A stretch of DNA of 6,029 nt from Georgenia sp. GTDB lineage: Bacteria > Actinomycetota > Actinomycetes > Actinomycetales > Actinomycetaceae. Below, piece after piece: positions 1-5,221 of the stretch. A program made the position numbers and the translations under genes. The notes below the pieces were generated by a model, which saw only the letters and a list, made by a program, of their open reading frames with translations, was not told the DNA's origin and did no database searches. Location of the stretch: contig DAHVRG010000259.1 in assembly GCA_027322565.1 (NCBI GenBank), positions 1 to 6,029 of the forward strand, given 5' to 3'. How positions within the stretch are numbered: the stretch's first letter is position 1; every line of letters begins with the position of its first letter.

Positions 1-98
1 GCCTTGGCGGCGTGGGCCACCGCCCACCCCTCCTGGCGTACCCGCTGCACCAGCAGCAGGCGACCCTGGAACGTCAGACGGGCATTACGGTGGGACAC
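1..98 (-). CDS. IS481-family transposase, N-terminal fragment (window edge)
   Basis: This is the start of a DDE transposase that would cut and rejoin the ends of its insertion sequence. Only the first 32 codons are inside the window. From a GTG at 98 the protein begins VSHRNARLTFQGRLLLVQRV and continues toward VAHAAK. This is the typical opening of actinobacterial IS481-type transposases, whose N-terminal helix-turn-helix follows directly (family knowledge, by recall). A GGAGG sequence (104-108, read on the minus strand) lies 5 bases before the GTG and supports this start. The catalytic DDE core is not visible, so it is unknown whether the gene is intact. The ribosome binding site lies inside a long inverted repeat, described separately. 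Confidence 0.8.
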   Translation of the reverse strand, partial: MSHRNARLTFQGRLLLVQRVRQEGWAVAHAAK

Positions 99-157
99 GA
101 GGACCTCCGGGATCTGGTTGTGACTCTCGACAAGCCACACCTCACCCGGAGGTCCTC
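99..157 (-). repeat. 13-bp perfect inverted repeat covering the transposase ribosome binding site
   Basis: Positions 99-111 and 145-157 are exact reverse complements (gaggacctccggg and cccggaggtcctc), separated by 33 bases. On the minus-strand mRNA the 3' arm contains the GGAGG ribosome binding site and ends at the base before the GTG start codon at 98. If both arms are transcribed, the site would be locked in a 13-bp, GC-rich stem. Short extra pairing (TTGT with ACAA) is possible in the loop. Several insertion sequences, IS10 and IS50 being the classical cases, use such structures to block translation from read-through mRNA. The same role here is inference. Confidence 0.75.
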
Positions 158-167
158 CTCACGTCAA
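139..167 (-). promoter_or_regulatory. Candidate internal promoter of the transposase
   Basis: On the minus strand TTGACG (167-162) resembles a -35 box (TTGACA, 5 of 6). It is followed after exactly 17 bases by TGAGGT (144-139), a poor -10 box that keeps the first and last T of TAnnnT. A start about 6-8 bases later would fall near 131-133, inside the loop of the inverted repeat. Such a transcript would lack the 5' arm (145-157) and leave the ribosome binding site open. The weak -10 keeps confidence low. Confidence 0.35.
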
Positions 168-231
168 CGAACCGGCCCTGCGAGTGTCACCAACGTCCTG
201 GCCGAGTACACCTAGACGTTGCCCGCCCCGC

Positions 232-1875
232 TCACGCCTCCTGGATGTCCCGCCTGCGGACCCCGAGGACGCCGGCGGCCATGAGCGCCAGGGCCACCAC
301 GCAGAGCGTGGCGAGTGGCCCGCCGTCGGGGTCGACCGCCGGCTGCTGGGGAACGTGCGAGAACGGCGAGAGGTCCACGAGCCACTGGGGCAGGTCGAGG
401 ATCCCGCCGAAGTACAGGACGACGACGGAGAGGACGACCGACGCCCAGGACCAACCGGTCACCCGCGGCAACCACCCCAGGAGGACCGCCGCGACTCCGA
501 TGGTCACGGCGACCGCGGGGAGGTAGGAGACCGCGGCGCTCACACTCGTGCCCACCCAGCCGAGGTCGTCCATGGAGAGCCCGGCACCCAGGCCGACCCC
601 CAGGCCCGTGACGAGGAGGACGACCGCACCGCCGACGTTCGCCAGGACGAGCCCGGAGACCATCCACCGGGCCCGGGAAAGCGGGGTGGCGAGCAGCGGT
701 CCTGCGCGACCGGCGACCTCCTCCGTACGGAGGCGCAGGAGCACCTGGAGGGCCGGCACCGCGCAGGCGATCGCGGCGAGGGCGATGACGGTGGCGCCGA
801 ACAGCTCGGCGCCGGTGGCGTCTGCATCGGGGAGGAACTCGGCGATGATCGGCACGTCCTCCAGGAAGGTCGAGGCCTCGGAGAGCACCGGCCCGTACAT
901 GAGCCCGAACGCGAGGAGGCCGGCCGTCCACCCGACGAGGCTCCCGCGCACGAGCCGCCAGGTGAGGCCGAACGGCCCGCCGAGCGCGGGGCCGGCCGTA
1001 GCCGGGCCGGGCCGCGTGCTCAGCACGCCGGCGCCGACGTCGCGCTGTCGGCTCAGCGCGGTCGAGACGGTGAGCAGGACGGCGGCCGTCAGGAGGGCGA
1101 GGCCGAGCGGAGCCAAGTCGTCGGCGAAGTAGGCCTCGGTGGCCTGCGCCCAGCCGATCGGGGAGAACCAGGAGGCGGTCTCGTTGCCCACATCACCGAT
1201 CGCTCGCAGCACGTAGGCGAGCGCGAGCACGAGGCCCGCACTGCTCGACGCCGTGCGCGCGTTCTCGGTCAGCTGTGCGGTCACCGCCGCGACCCCGGCG
1301 AAGACGAACCCCACGGCGGCCACGGCGGCCCCGAAGGTCAACGAGCCCCGCCACGTCACGGTCTCGACACCGAGGGCGCCGAGGCTGCCGGCGAGCACCA
1401 ACCCCAGTACGACGTCGGCGCCGATGACGAGGAGGACGGCGGACACCGCATGGGCGTGGCGGCCCACCACCGAGGAGCGGACGAGCTCGGCACGCCCACT
1501 CTCCTCCTCGGCGCGGGTGTGCCTCACGAGGGTGAGGATGCTCATCAGGGCGGCGGCGACGGCGGTGAGGACGAGCAGCTCGTGGCCCACCATGATCCCG
1601 TAGGTGTAGTCGCCGTCGCCGTAGACGGACCCGATGAGGGCCGTCGTGCCGGGGTTGTCGATCGTCAGGAGGGCGCCCAGGCGGTCCTCGGCAGTGGGGT
1701 AGATCGAGGGGAAGCTGACCGCCGAGGAGACGACCCCGAGGGTGATGCCGAGGATCCAGGCGGGCAGCCGGACCCGGTCGCGGCGGAGTGCGAACCGCAG
1801 CAGCGTCCACAGCCCGGCGAGCCGGGCCTCTCGCGGCCGCACCGCGGTGACGTGCGTGCTGGTCACGGTGGTCAT
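232..1875 (-). CDS. ABC-2 type exporter permease, 12-helix, tetronasin/polyketide-exporter class (Rv1217c-like)
   Basis: This is the membrane component of a drug-type ABC exporter. With the ATPase just upstream it should export a hydrophobic compound across the cytoplasmic membrane. The 547-residue protein shows about twelve hydrophobic segments, six per half, at roughly 40-60, 97-118, 143-170, 180-203, 210-230, 256-275, 315-334, 360-385, 407-437, 447-472, 477-497 and 520-540. It ends in a basic RRRD-type tail. The duplicated layout and the length match the COG3559 'exporter of polyketide antibiotics' group and M. tuberculosis Rv1217c (about 548 residues). The ATG at 1875 is preferred: GGGGAGG sits 7 bases upstream, and the ATG overlaps the ATPase stop as TGATG, indicating coupled translation. 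A GTG one codon upstream (1878) is the alternative. The substrate is unknown; family members have been linked to macrolide, tetronasin or multidrug export. Confidence 0.9.
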   Translation of the reverse strand: MTTVTSTHVTAVRPREARLAGLWTLLRFALRRDRVRLPAWILGITLGVVSSAVSFPSIYPTAEDRLGALLTIDNPGTTALIGSVYGDGDYTYGIMVGHELLVLTAVAAALMSILTLVRHTRAEEESGRAELVRSSVVGRHAHAVSAVLLVIGADVVLGLVLAGSLGALGVETVTWRGSLTFGAAVAAVGFVFAGVAAVTAQLTENARTASSSAGLVLALAYVLRAIGDVGNETASWFSPIGWAQATEAYFADDLAPLGLALLTAAVLLTVSTALSRQRDVGAGVLSTRPGPATAGPALGGPFGLTWRLVRGSLVGWTAGLLAFGLMYGPVLSEASTFLEDVPIIAEFLPDADATGAELFGATVIALAAIACAVPALQVLLRLRTEEVAGRAGPLLATPLSRARWMVSGLVLANVGGAVVLLVTGLGVGLGAGLSMDDLGWVGTSVSAAVSYLPAVAVTIGVAAVLLGWLPRVTGWSWASVVLSVVVLYFGGILDLPQWLVDLSPFSHVPQQPAVDPDGGPLATLCVVALALMAAGVLGVRRRDIQEA

Positions 1876-2822
1876 CACCGGGCCTCCCCGTCACCTCGGT
1901 GTCCGCCGGCAGCGGCCGCCGCGCCCTCCAGCTCGGCGACGTCCTCGCCGTAGTGGCGCATGAAGAGCTGCTCGAGGGTGGGCGGGTGGGAGACCAGCGA
2001 CCGGATCCCGGCCGCGTGCAGCCGGCCGACGACGGCGTCGAGGTGCTCGGAGTCGACGTCCAGCCGCAGTCGGTTGCCGCGGCTCTCGGTGAGGTCGTGC
2101 ACGCCGGTCAGCCCGGTGAGGTCGACGGGCCGCTCGGTCACGGCGTCGACGGTGGTGCGCGTGAGGTGGCGCATCTCGGCGAGCGAGCCGGACTCGACGA
2201 CGACGCCCCGTCGGATGATCGAGATCCGCTCGCATAGCTTCTCCACCTGAGCCAGGGTGTGGCTGGAGAGCAGCACCGTGCGGCCCGCGGCGTGCTCCTC
2301 GGCGATGACATCGGCGAAGACGGCCTCCATGAGGGGGTCGAGGCCCGCCGTCGGCTCGTCGAGGATGAGGAGCTCGACGTCGGAGGCCAGGGCCGCGATG
2401 ATCGCCACCTTCTGCCGGTTGCCCTTGGAGTACGTGCGGCCCTTCTTCGTCGGGTCGAGGTCGAAGCGCTCGATGAGCGCCTCCCGCCTGCGTCGGTCGA
2501 CGCCGCCGCGCAGCCGGGCGAAGAGGTCGATCGCCTCACCGCCCGTGAGGTTCGGCCAGAGGGAGACGTCGCCCGGCACGTAGGCCAGGCGGTGGTGGAG
2601 CGCGACGGCGTCCTCCCAGGCGTCGCCGCCCAGAACGCGGGCCGTGCCGGAGTCGGCGCGCAGGAGTCCGAGGAGGACACGGATCGTGGTGGACTTCCCG
2701 GCACCGTTCGGTCCGAGGAAGCCGTGCACCTCCCCCGGCCGGACGGTGAGGTCGACGCCGTCCAGCGCACGGGTCGAACCGAAGGTCTTGACGAGGTCGC
2801 GGACCTCGATGGCGGGTGTCAT
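1875..2822 (-). CDS. ABC exporter ATPase, partner of the 12-helix permease (Rv1218c-like)
   Basis: This 315-residue nucleotide-binding subunit would power the downstream permease. Visible motifs are Walker [10 protein letters not shown] (37-45), Walker B LLILDEP (151-157) with catalytic Glu156, D-loop GLD (160-162) and H-loop His188 in LLSSH. Two motifs are non-standard. The signature is YSKGNRQ (131-137) instead of LSGGQ, and the Q-loop position reads YVPGD (81-85) with no glutamine. As I recall, both changes are frequent in this ABC-2 drug-exporter ATPase subgroup, so they do not suggest loss of function. After about residue 230 comes a C-terminal domain ending in the typical [12 protein letters not shown], then an Ala/Gly-rich tail. 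The ATG at 2822 overlaps the TetR stop by 4 bp (ATGA), with AGGAG 7 bases upstream. The open frame continues further upstream, but that part is antisense-like noise over the repressor gene. Confidence 0.93.
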   Translation of the reverse strand: MTPAIEVRDLVKTFGSTRALDGVDLTVRPGEVHGFLGPNGAGKSTTIRVLLGLLRADSGTARVLGGDAWEDAVALHHRLAYVPGDVSLWPNLTGGEAIDLFARLRGGVDRRRREALIERFDLDPTKKGRTYSKGNRQKVAIIAALASDVELLILDEPTAGLDPLMEAVFADVIAEEHAAGRTVLLSSHTLAQVEKLCERISIIRRGVVVESGSLAEMRHLTRTTVDAVTERPVDLTGLTGVHDLTESRGNRLRLDVDSEHLDAVVGRLHAAGIRSLVSHPPTLEQLFMRHYGEDVAELEGAAAAAGGHRGDGEAR

Positions 2823-3496
2823 CGGGGCTCTCCTGGATACTCGGTCGGAGCGGTCGGGTCCTGCGCGGCCAGGTAGGCGCGCAGGAAGCGGTCGTCGGTG
2901 AACAGGCCCTCGGTGTACAGCTCCAGCGCGGGGCCGACGGTGTCCTCGGTGAGCGCGGCAAAGGCGGCCCCGATGTCCGGGGCCTCGCCCGGGTCGGTCT
3001 GCAGCCGGTAGGCGAGCAGGAGCATGCCCAGGCCGCTGTACACCATGTACCGGGCACGTCCGCGCGGGTCCCGGCTGGGCCTGACCGTGCCGGCAGCGAT
3101 TCCCGCCTCGAGGAAGTCGACGGTCATCGCGGTCATGCGCTCGACGAGCTGCCGGGCCAGGGTGCCGCCGGCGGCGAGACTCGCGACAGCGTACGCGGCG
3201 GCGGGTGCGTACTCCTCGACGGCGGCGAGCTGGGCGAGCATATGCTCCGGCCCAGCCGCCCCGACGGAGTCGTGCTTGGCGGTCGTCACCACCTGAAGGA
3301 CGTGCTCGTCGCACGCCTCCCGGAGGCGGTCCTTGGAGCCGAAGTGGTGGAAGATCAGCGCCGGGCTCACGCCGGCGTCGGCGGCGATCGCCCGTATCCC
3401 CACCCCGAACCCGTCCCGGCCGAAGCGTGCGATGGCGGCGTCCCTGATCCGTGCTCGCGTATGGAGGTCATCGGTCGCTGATCGCACGGTCAGCAT
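2819..3496 (-). CDS. TetR-family repressor of the exporter operon (Rv1219c-like)
   Basis: This is a 225-residue one-component regulator, first gene of the operon. The N-terminal DNA-binding domain is clear: helix 1 with [16 protein letters not shown] (15-30), then the helix-turn-helix from [20 protein letters not shown] (34-53), ending in SKDRL. The rest is the helical ligand-binding and dimerisation domain, longer than the shortest TetR proteins and similar in size to M. tuberculosis Rv1219c, which represses its neighbouring ABC exporter genes. Its stop overlaps the ATPase start by 4 bp. It very probably represses its own operon and is released by an efflux substrate (inference). The ATG at 3496 has no good ribosome binding site. 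A GTG three codons in, at 3487, lies where a leaderless transcript from the candidate promoter would begin, so the true start may be there. Confidence 0.92.
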   Translation of the reverse strand: MLTVRSATDDLHTRARIRDAAIARFGRDGFGVGIRAIAADAGVSPALIFHHFGSKDRLREACDEHVLQVVTTAKHDSVGAAGPEHMLAQLAAVEEYAPAAAYAVASLAAGGTLARQLVERMTAMTVDFLEAGIAAGTVRPSRDPRGRARYMVYSGLGMLLLAYRLQTDPGEAPDIGAAFAALTEDTVGPALELYTEGLFTDDRFLRAYLAAQDPTAPTEYPGEPR

Positions 3497-3524
3497 GCTA
3501 ACCAGTCGATCAGTCGATGGGCAA
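3495..3524 (-). promoter_or_regulatory. Candidate promoter and TetR operator of the exporter operon
   Basis: On the minus strand TTGCCC (3524-3519) and TAGCAT (3500-3495) are separated by 18 bases and fit -35 and -10 boxes (4 of 6, and TAnnnT). The spacer on the plus strand is made almost entirely of two perfect tandem 8-bp repeats, cagtcgat at 3503-3510 and 3511-3518. An 8-bp palindrome, agcatgct (3492-3499), overlaps the -10 box. A repressor bound here would block RNA polymerase, so this is the best candidate operator. The predicted transcript start is close to 3487, a GTG codon in the repressor frame, which suggests leaderless translation. Boxes and operator are read from sequence only. 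Confidence 0.5.
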
Positions 3525-3533
3525 GACGCTGCG

Positions 3534-3555
3534 CGGGCGGTCCCGTCACCGCCCG
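3534..3555. repeat. 8-bp inverted repeat in the divergent intergenic region
   Basis: cgggcggt (3534-3541) and accgcccg (3548-3555) are exact reverse complements with a 6-base centre. The pairing extends outward by one wobble pair and one more C-G pair (3532 with 3557). The repeat lies about 40 bp upstream of the repressor start and about 95 bp upstream of the rightward gene. It could be a second operator or a hairpin in a leader RNA. In such GC-rich sequence a chance origin is also possible. I see no convincing promoter for the rightward gene in the rest of 3497-3649. Confidence 0.4.
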
Positions 3556-3649
3556 TGCCTGCACCGCCCCGCGGGGACCGCTGGACCTGCGGGCAGACGG
3601 GTGTGCCGAACGAGGTGCGCCCGCCACCCGACCGACGCAGCATGGGCCG

Positions 3650-4306
3650 GTGTCCTCCGCCTCTCGCGCCCGCTCCTGGCGCTTCGCCGGCCGGATCGCC
3701 GGATGGGGCACCGCGAGCGGGACACGGTTCGTCCTCGGCGCCTGGCACGGCTCCCCGCTCGGCGCGTTCGCCGACGTCATGGTCGAGCGCCCCGACGGCG
3801 AGCGCCTCCTCCTCGCGCCGACGGCGGAGGTCGCCGAGTTCGTCGCCTCGACCTACCGCTTCGACTCCACCCTCCTCGTCCCGGTCACGGTGACGGCGGA
3901 GCACGGGCAGCCGCTCACGGGCCCCACGGCAGTAGGCCGGACGTGGCACGTCGAGGCGGGGCCGCTGTCCGCGCGGCTGCGGATCGGTGGCCGCCCGCCG
4001 CTCGGCCGGCTGCTGCGTGCCGTCCCACCGCGCCTCGCGGCGGCGCCGGCGCTCACGGCCGTCACCGACCCGGTGGCCCGGGTGGTGCTACGCGGTGTGC
4101 GCACCCGCGGGACCGCCGGCGGCGGACGCACCGAGCACTACGGGGCCACCGACCTGCACCGGCTCGCCGCCGCGCGGACACACTGGCAGGGCGCGGACCT
4201 CGGCGCGATCCACCCGATCGACCCGCCGGTCCGCTTCGGGTTCGGCTCGGCCCCGCGCCGCCCGAGCGTCACCGACCTCGTCACCACCGTGCGTGTCCCG
4301 CGCTGA
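3650..4306 (+). CDS. Conserved hypothetical protein, actinobacterial type
   Basis: I recognise no domain with an assigned function. The 218-residue product is basic, has no signal peptide and no clear membrane segment, and is probably cytoplasmic. Its N-terminal part reads like a structured conserved core: WRFAGRIAGWGTASGTRFVLG (wording abridged: WRFAGR, then GTASGTRF), then PLGAFADVMVERPDGERLLL and an EFVASTYRFD segment. The C-terminal third is rich in Arg, Pro and Thr. Third-position GC bias fits a real coding frame. The GTG at 3650 is taken as start, but no good ribosome binding site precedes it and the N-terminus is uncertain. The gene diverges from the TetR operon across 153 bp and could share its operator. 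It converges with the second ABC operon. A link to efflux is not shown by sequence. Confidence 0.75.
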   Translation: MSSASRARSWRFAGRIAGWGTASGTRFVLGAWHGSPLGAFADVMVERPDGERLLLAPTAEVAEFVASTYRFDSTLLVPVTVTAEHGQPLTGPTAVGRTWHVEAGPLSARLRIGGRPPLGRLLRAVPPRLAAAPALTAVTDPVARVVLRGVRTRGTAGGGRTEHYGATDLHRLAAARTHWQGADLGAIHPIDPPVRFGFGSAPRRPSVTDLVTTVRVPR

Positions 4307-4441
4307 CGGACGACGGCGCTCAGGGGAGCAGGTCCGGCTGACGGCCCGGGTGGTCCCCGGCCGCGTCCACCCGTCGCGGAGGGGCACCGCGACGAGGGCG
4401 GCGCTGTCCGCGACGCCGGCGCCGAGCAGCGTCGCCGTCAT
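4307..4441 (-). other. Possible 5' remnant of a third gene of the DrrAB-type operon
   Basis: An ATG at 4441 overlaps the stop of the DrrB-type permease as ATGA, the usual sign of a coupled downstream gene. The frame begins MTATLLGAGVADSAALVAVP and then has GWTRPGTTRA. Many actinobacterial ABC pairs of this type are followed by a sensor histidine kinase whose N-terminus has a similar W-x-R-P stretch before its first membrane helix. Here no membrane helix follows. The frame becomes Arg-rich and runs antisense into the gene at 3650-4306. It may be a decayed leftover, a chance overlap, or a very short peptide. An 8-bp-stem hairpin lies inside it. Confidence 0.22.
4372..4394. terminator. Hairpin between convergent genes, possible bidirectional terminator
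   Basis: cgtcgcgg (4372-4379) and ccgcgacg (4387-4394) pair perfectly around a 7-base loop. The hairpin lies 66 bp past the stop of the rightward gene and 44 bp past the stop of the leftward permease, where a shared terminator is expected. No T-run follows on either strand, which is common for hairpins in high-GC actinobacteria but leaves the function unproven. Confidence 0.4.
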
Positions 4442-5211
4442 GACCAGCGGAAGAGGCGGGCGGCGAGGCCGCCGGTGACGAGCGCCCAGGCGCCGAGGGT
4501 GGCCAGGTGCCGGGTCTCGGGCTGCTGCCCGACCCATGCCGCGGACAGCGCCTCGTTGCCGGCGCCGTAGGGCAGCGCCTGGCCGACGGTCTGCAGGACC
4601 TCCGGGAGGGTGGCGAGCGGACCGAAGCCGCCACCCAGCGCCAGCATGAGGAAGAAGGCCACCAGGCCGAGTGCGATGGCGGCGTTGACCGTGGGCGCGA
4701 GGGCCGCGATGAGCGTGCCGACGCCGTACATCGCGGCAAGCCCCACAGCGCCCACCAGCAGCGCCCAACCGAGGCCCGCCGGCAGCGTGACACCGAAGAA
4801 GACGGCACCGATCACCATCATGAGCCCGACGCCGAGCAGCACCTGCGCGAGGCTGACGAGCATCTGCGCGACGAGGATGAGCGCCGGCCGCGCCGGGGTC
4901 ACCGCCAGGCGCCGCAACACCCCGTGCTTGCGGTACATCGCGAGGAACGAGGGCATGTTCACCACGCCCACGAGCGCCCCGACCATGGTGATGGTCAGCG
5001 GCATGATGATCGCGTTCATCACCGTGGAGCCGTCGGGCAGCACCTGGTCGGCGTCCTGCCCGAGGCCGTTCATCACCATGAGCAGTGTGGGCAGGCCGAC
5101 CGGGACGATGAGCCCGGAGGTGTCCCGGACGACCATCCGGGTCTCTGCGAGGAGCATCTGGCCCCAGGCTCCGACCGGGAGCCGGCGGGCCGGGGGGAGC
5201 GTCGTCGTCAT
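4438..5211 (-). CDS. ABC-2 type permease, DrrB class
   Basis: This is the membrane subunit of a second ABC exporter, 257 residues, the usual size for DrrB-like proteins. About six hydrophobic segments are seen near residues 31-50, 62-90, 109-140, 147-173, 177-196 and 235-256. Between the second and third lies YRKHGVLRRLAVTPA, the cytoplasmic coupling motif typical of ABC-2 permeases, which contacts the ATPase. A late loop contains LPYGAGNEAL, similar to the conserved LP-x-x-x motif near the end of this family. The ATG at 5211 is supported by AGAGGA about 5 bases upstream. The gene starts 10 bp after the ATPase stop, so the pair forms an operon. It is unrelated in size and topology to the 12-helix permease at 232-1875. 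The substrate is unknown; family members export anthracyclines, lipids, peptides or other drugs. Confidence 0.92.
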   Translation of the reverse strand: MTTTLPPARRLPVGAWGQMLLAETRMVVRDTSGLIVPVGLPTLLMVMNGLGQDADQVLPDGSTVMNAIIMPLTITMVGALVGVVNMPSFLAMYRKHGVLRRLAVTPARPALILVAQMLVSLAQVLLGVGLMMVIGAVFFGVTLPAGLGWALLVGAVGLAAMYGVGTLIAALAPTVNAAIALGLVAFFLMLALGGGFGPLATLPEVLQTVGQALPYGAGNEALSAAWVGQQPETRHLATLGAWALVTGGLAARLFRWS

Positions 5212-5221
5212 GTCGTCCTCT

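Larger units (their letters stand above)
1..210 (-). mobile_element. Partial IS481-like insertion sequence, transposase-proximal end
   Basis: This is the 5' end of an insertion sequence that runs off the left edge of the window. It holds a transposase N-terminus on the minus strand and about 110 bp of leader. The outer boundary is placed at about 210 because, read on the minus strand, the sequence there begins TGTACTCGGCCAGGACGTTG, and IS481-family terminal repeats normally begin with TGT. The other terminal repeat and the target duplication are outside the window, so the exact boundary is inferred. The element sits about 22 bp past the stop codon of the exporter permease and is transcribed in the same direction. 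The insertion therefore did not break that gene, although it may have separated the operon from its terminator. Confidence 0.7.

Noticed and set aside
191..221. caacgt/acgttg inverted repeat across the insertion sequence boundary
   Set aside because: It is only 6 bp, spans the inferred junction between element and host DNA, and is probably chance.
184..1953. Plus-strand open frame of 589 codons opposite the 12-helix permease
   Set aside because: It is rich in Gly, Glu, Arg, His and Pro without any domain pattern, which is the usual antisense shadow of a high-GC gene. The minus strand has clear membrane helices and an operon context.
2823..3314. N-terminal extension of the first ATPase frame
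   Set aside because: It overlaps the TetR gene in another frame and is Arg-rich and low in complexity. The ATG at 2822 has a good ribosome binding site and matches the normal family start.
3497..3949. N-terminal extension of the TetR frame
   Set aside because: It crosses the promoter region and lies antisense to the gene at 3650. TetR proteins begin shortly before the helix-turn-helix, so 3496 or 3487 is the sensible start.
3517..4341. Plus-strand open frame of 274 codons overlapping the hypothetical gene
   Set aside because: It is almost entirely Arg, Pro, Ala, Gly and His, as expected for an out-of-frame reading of a GC-rich gene. The 3650-4306 frame has balanced protein composition.
4410..4435. 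Second hairpin in the convergent gap (gcgacg/cgtcgc, 14-base loop)
   Set aside because: The stem is short, the loop is long and it ends just before the permease stop. The 4372-4394 hairpin is clearly better.
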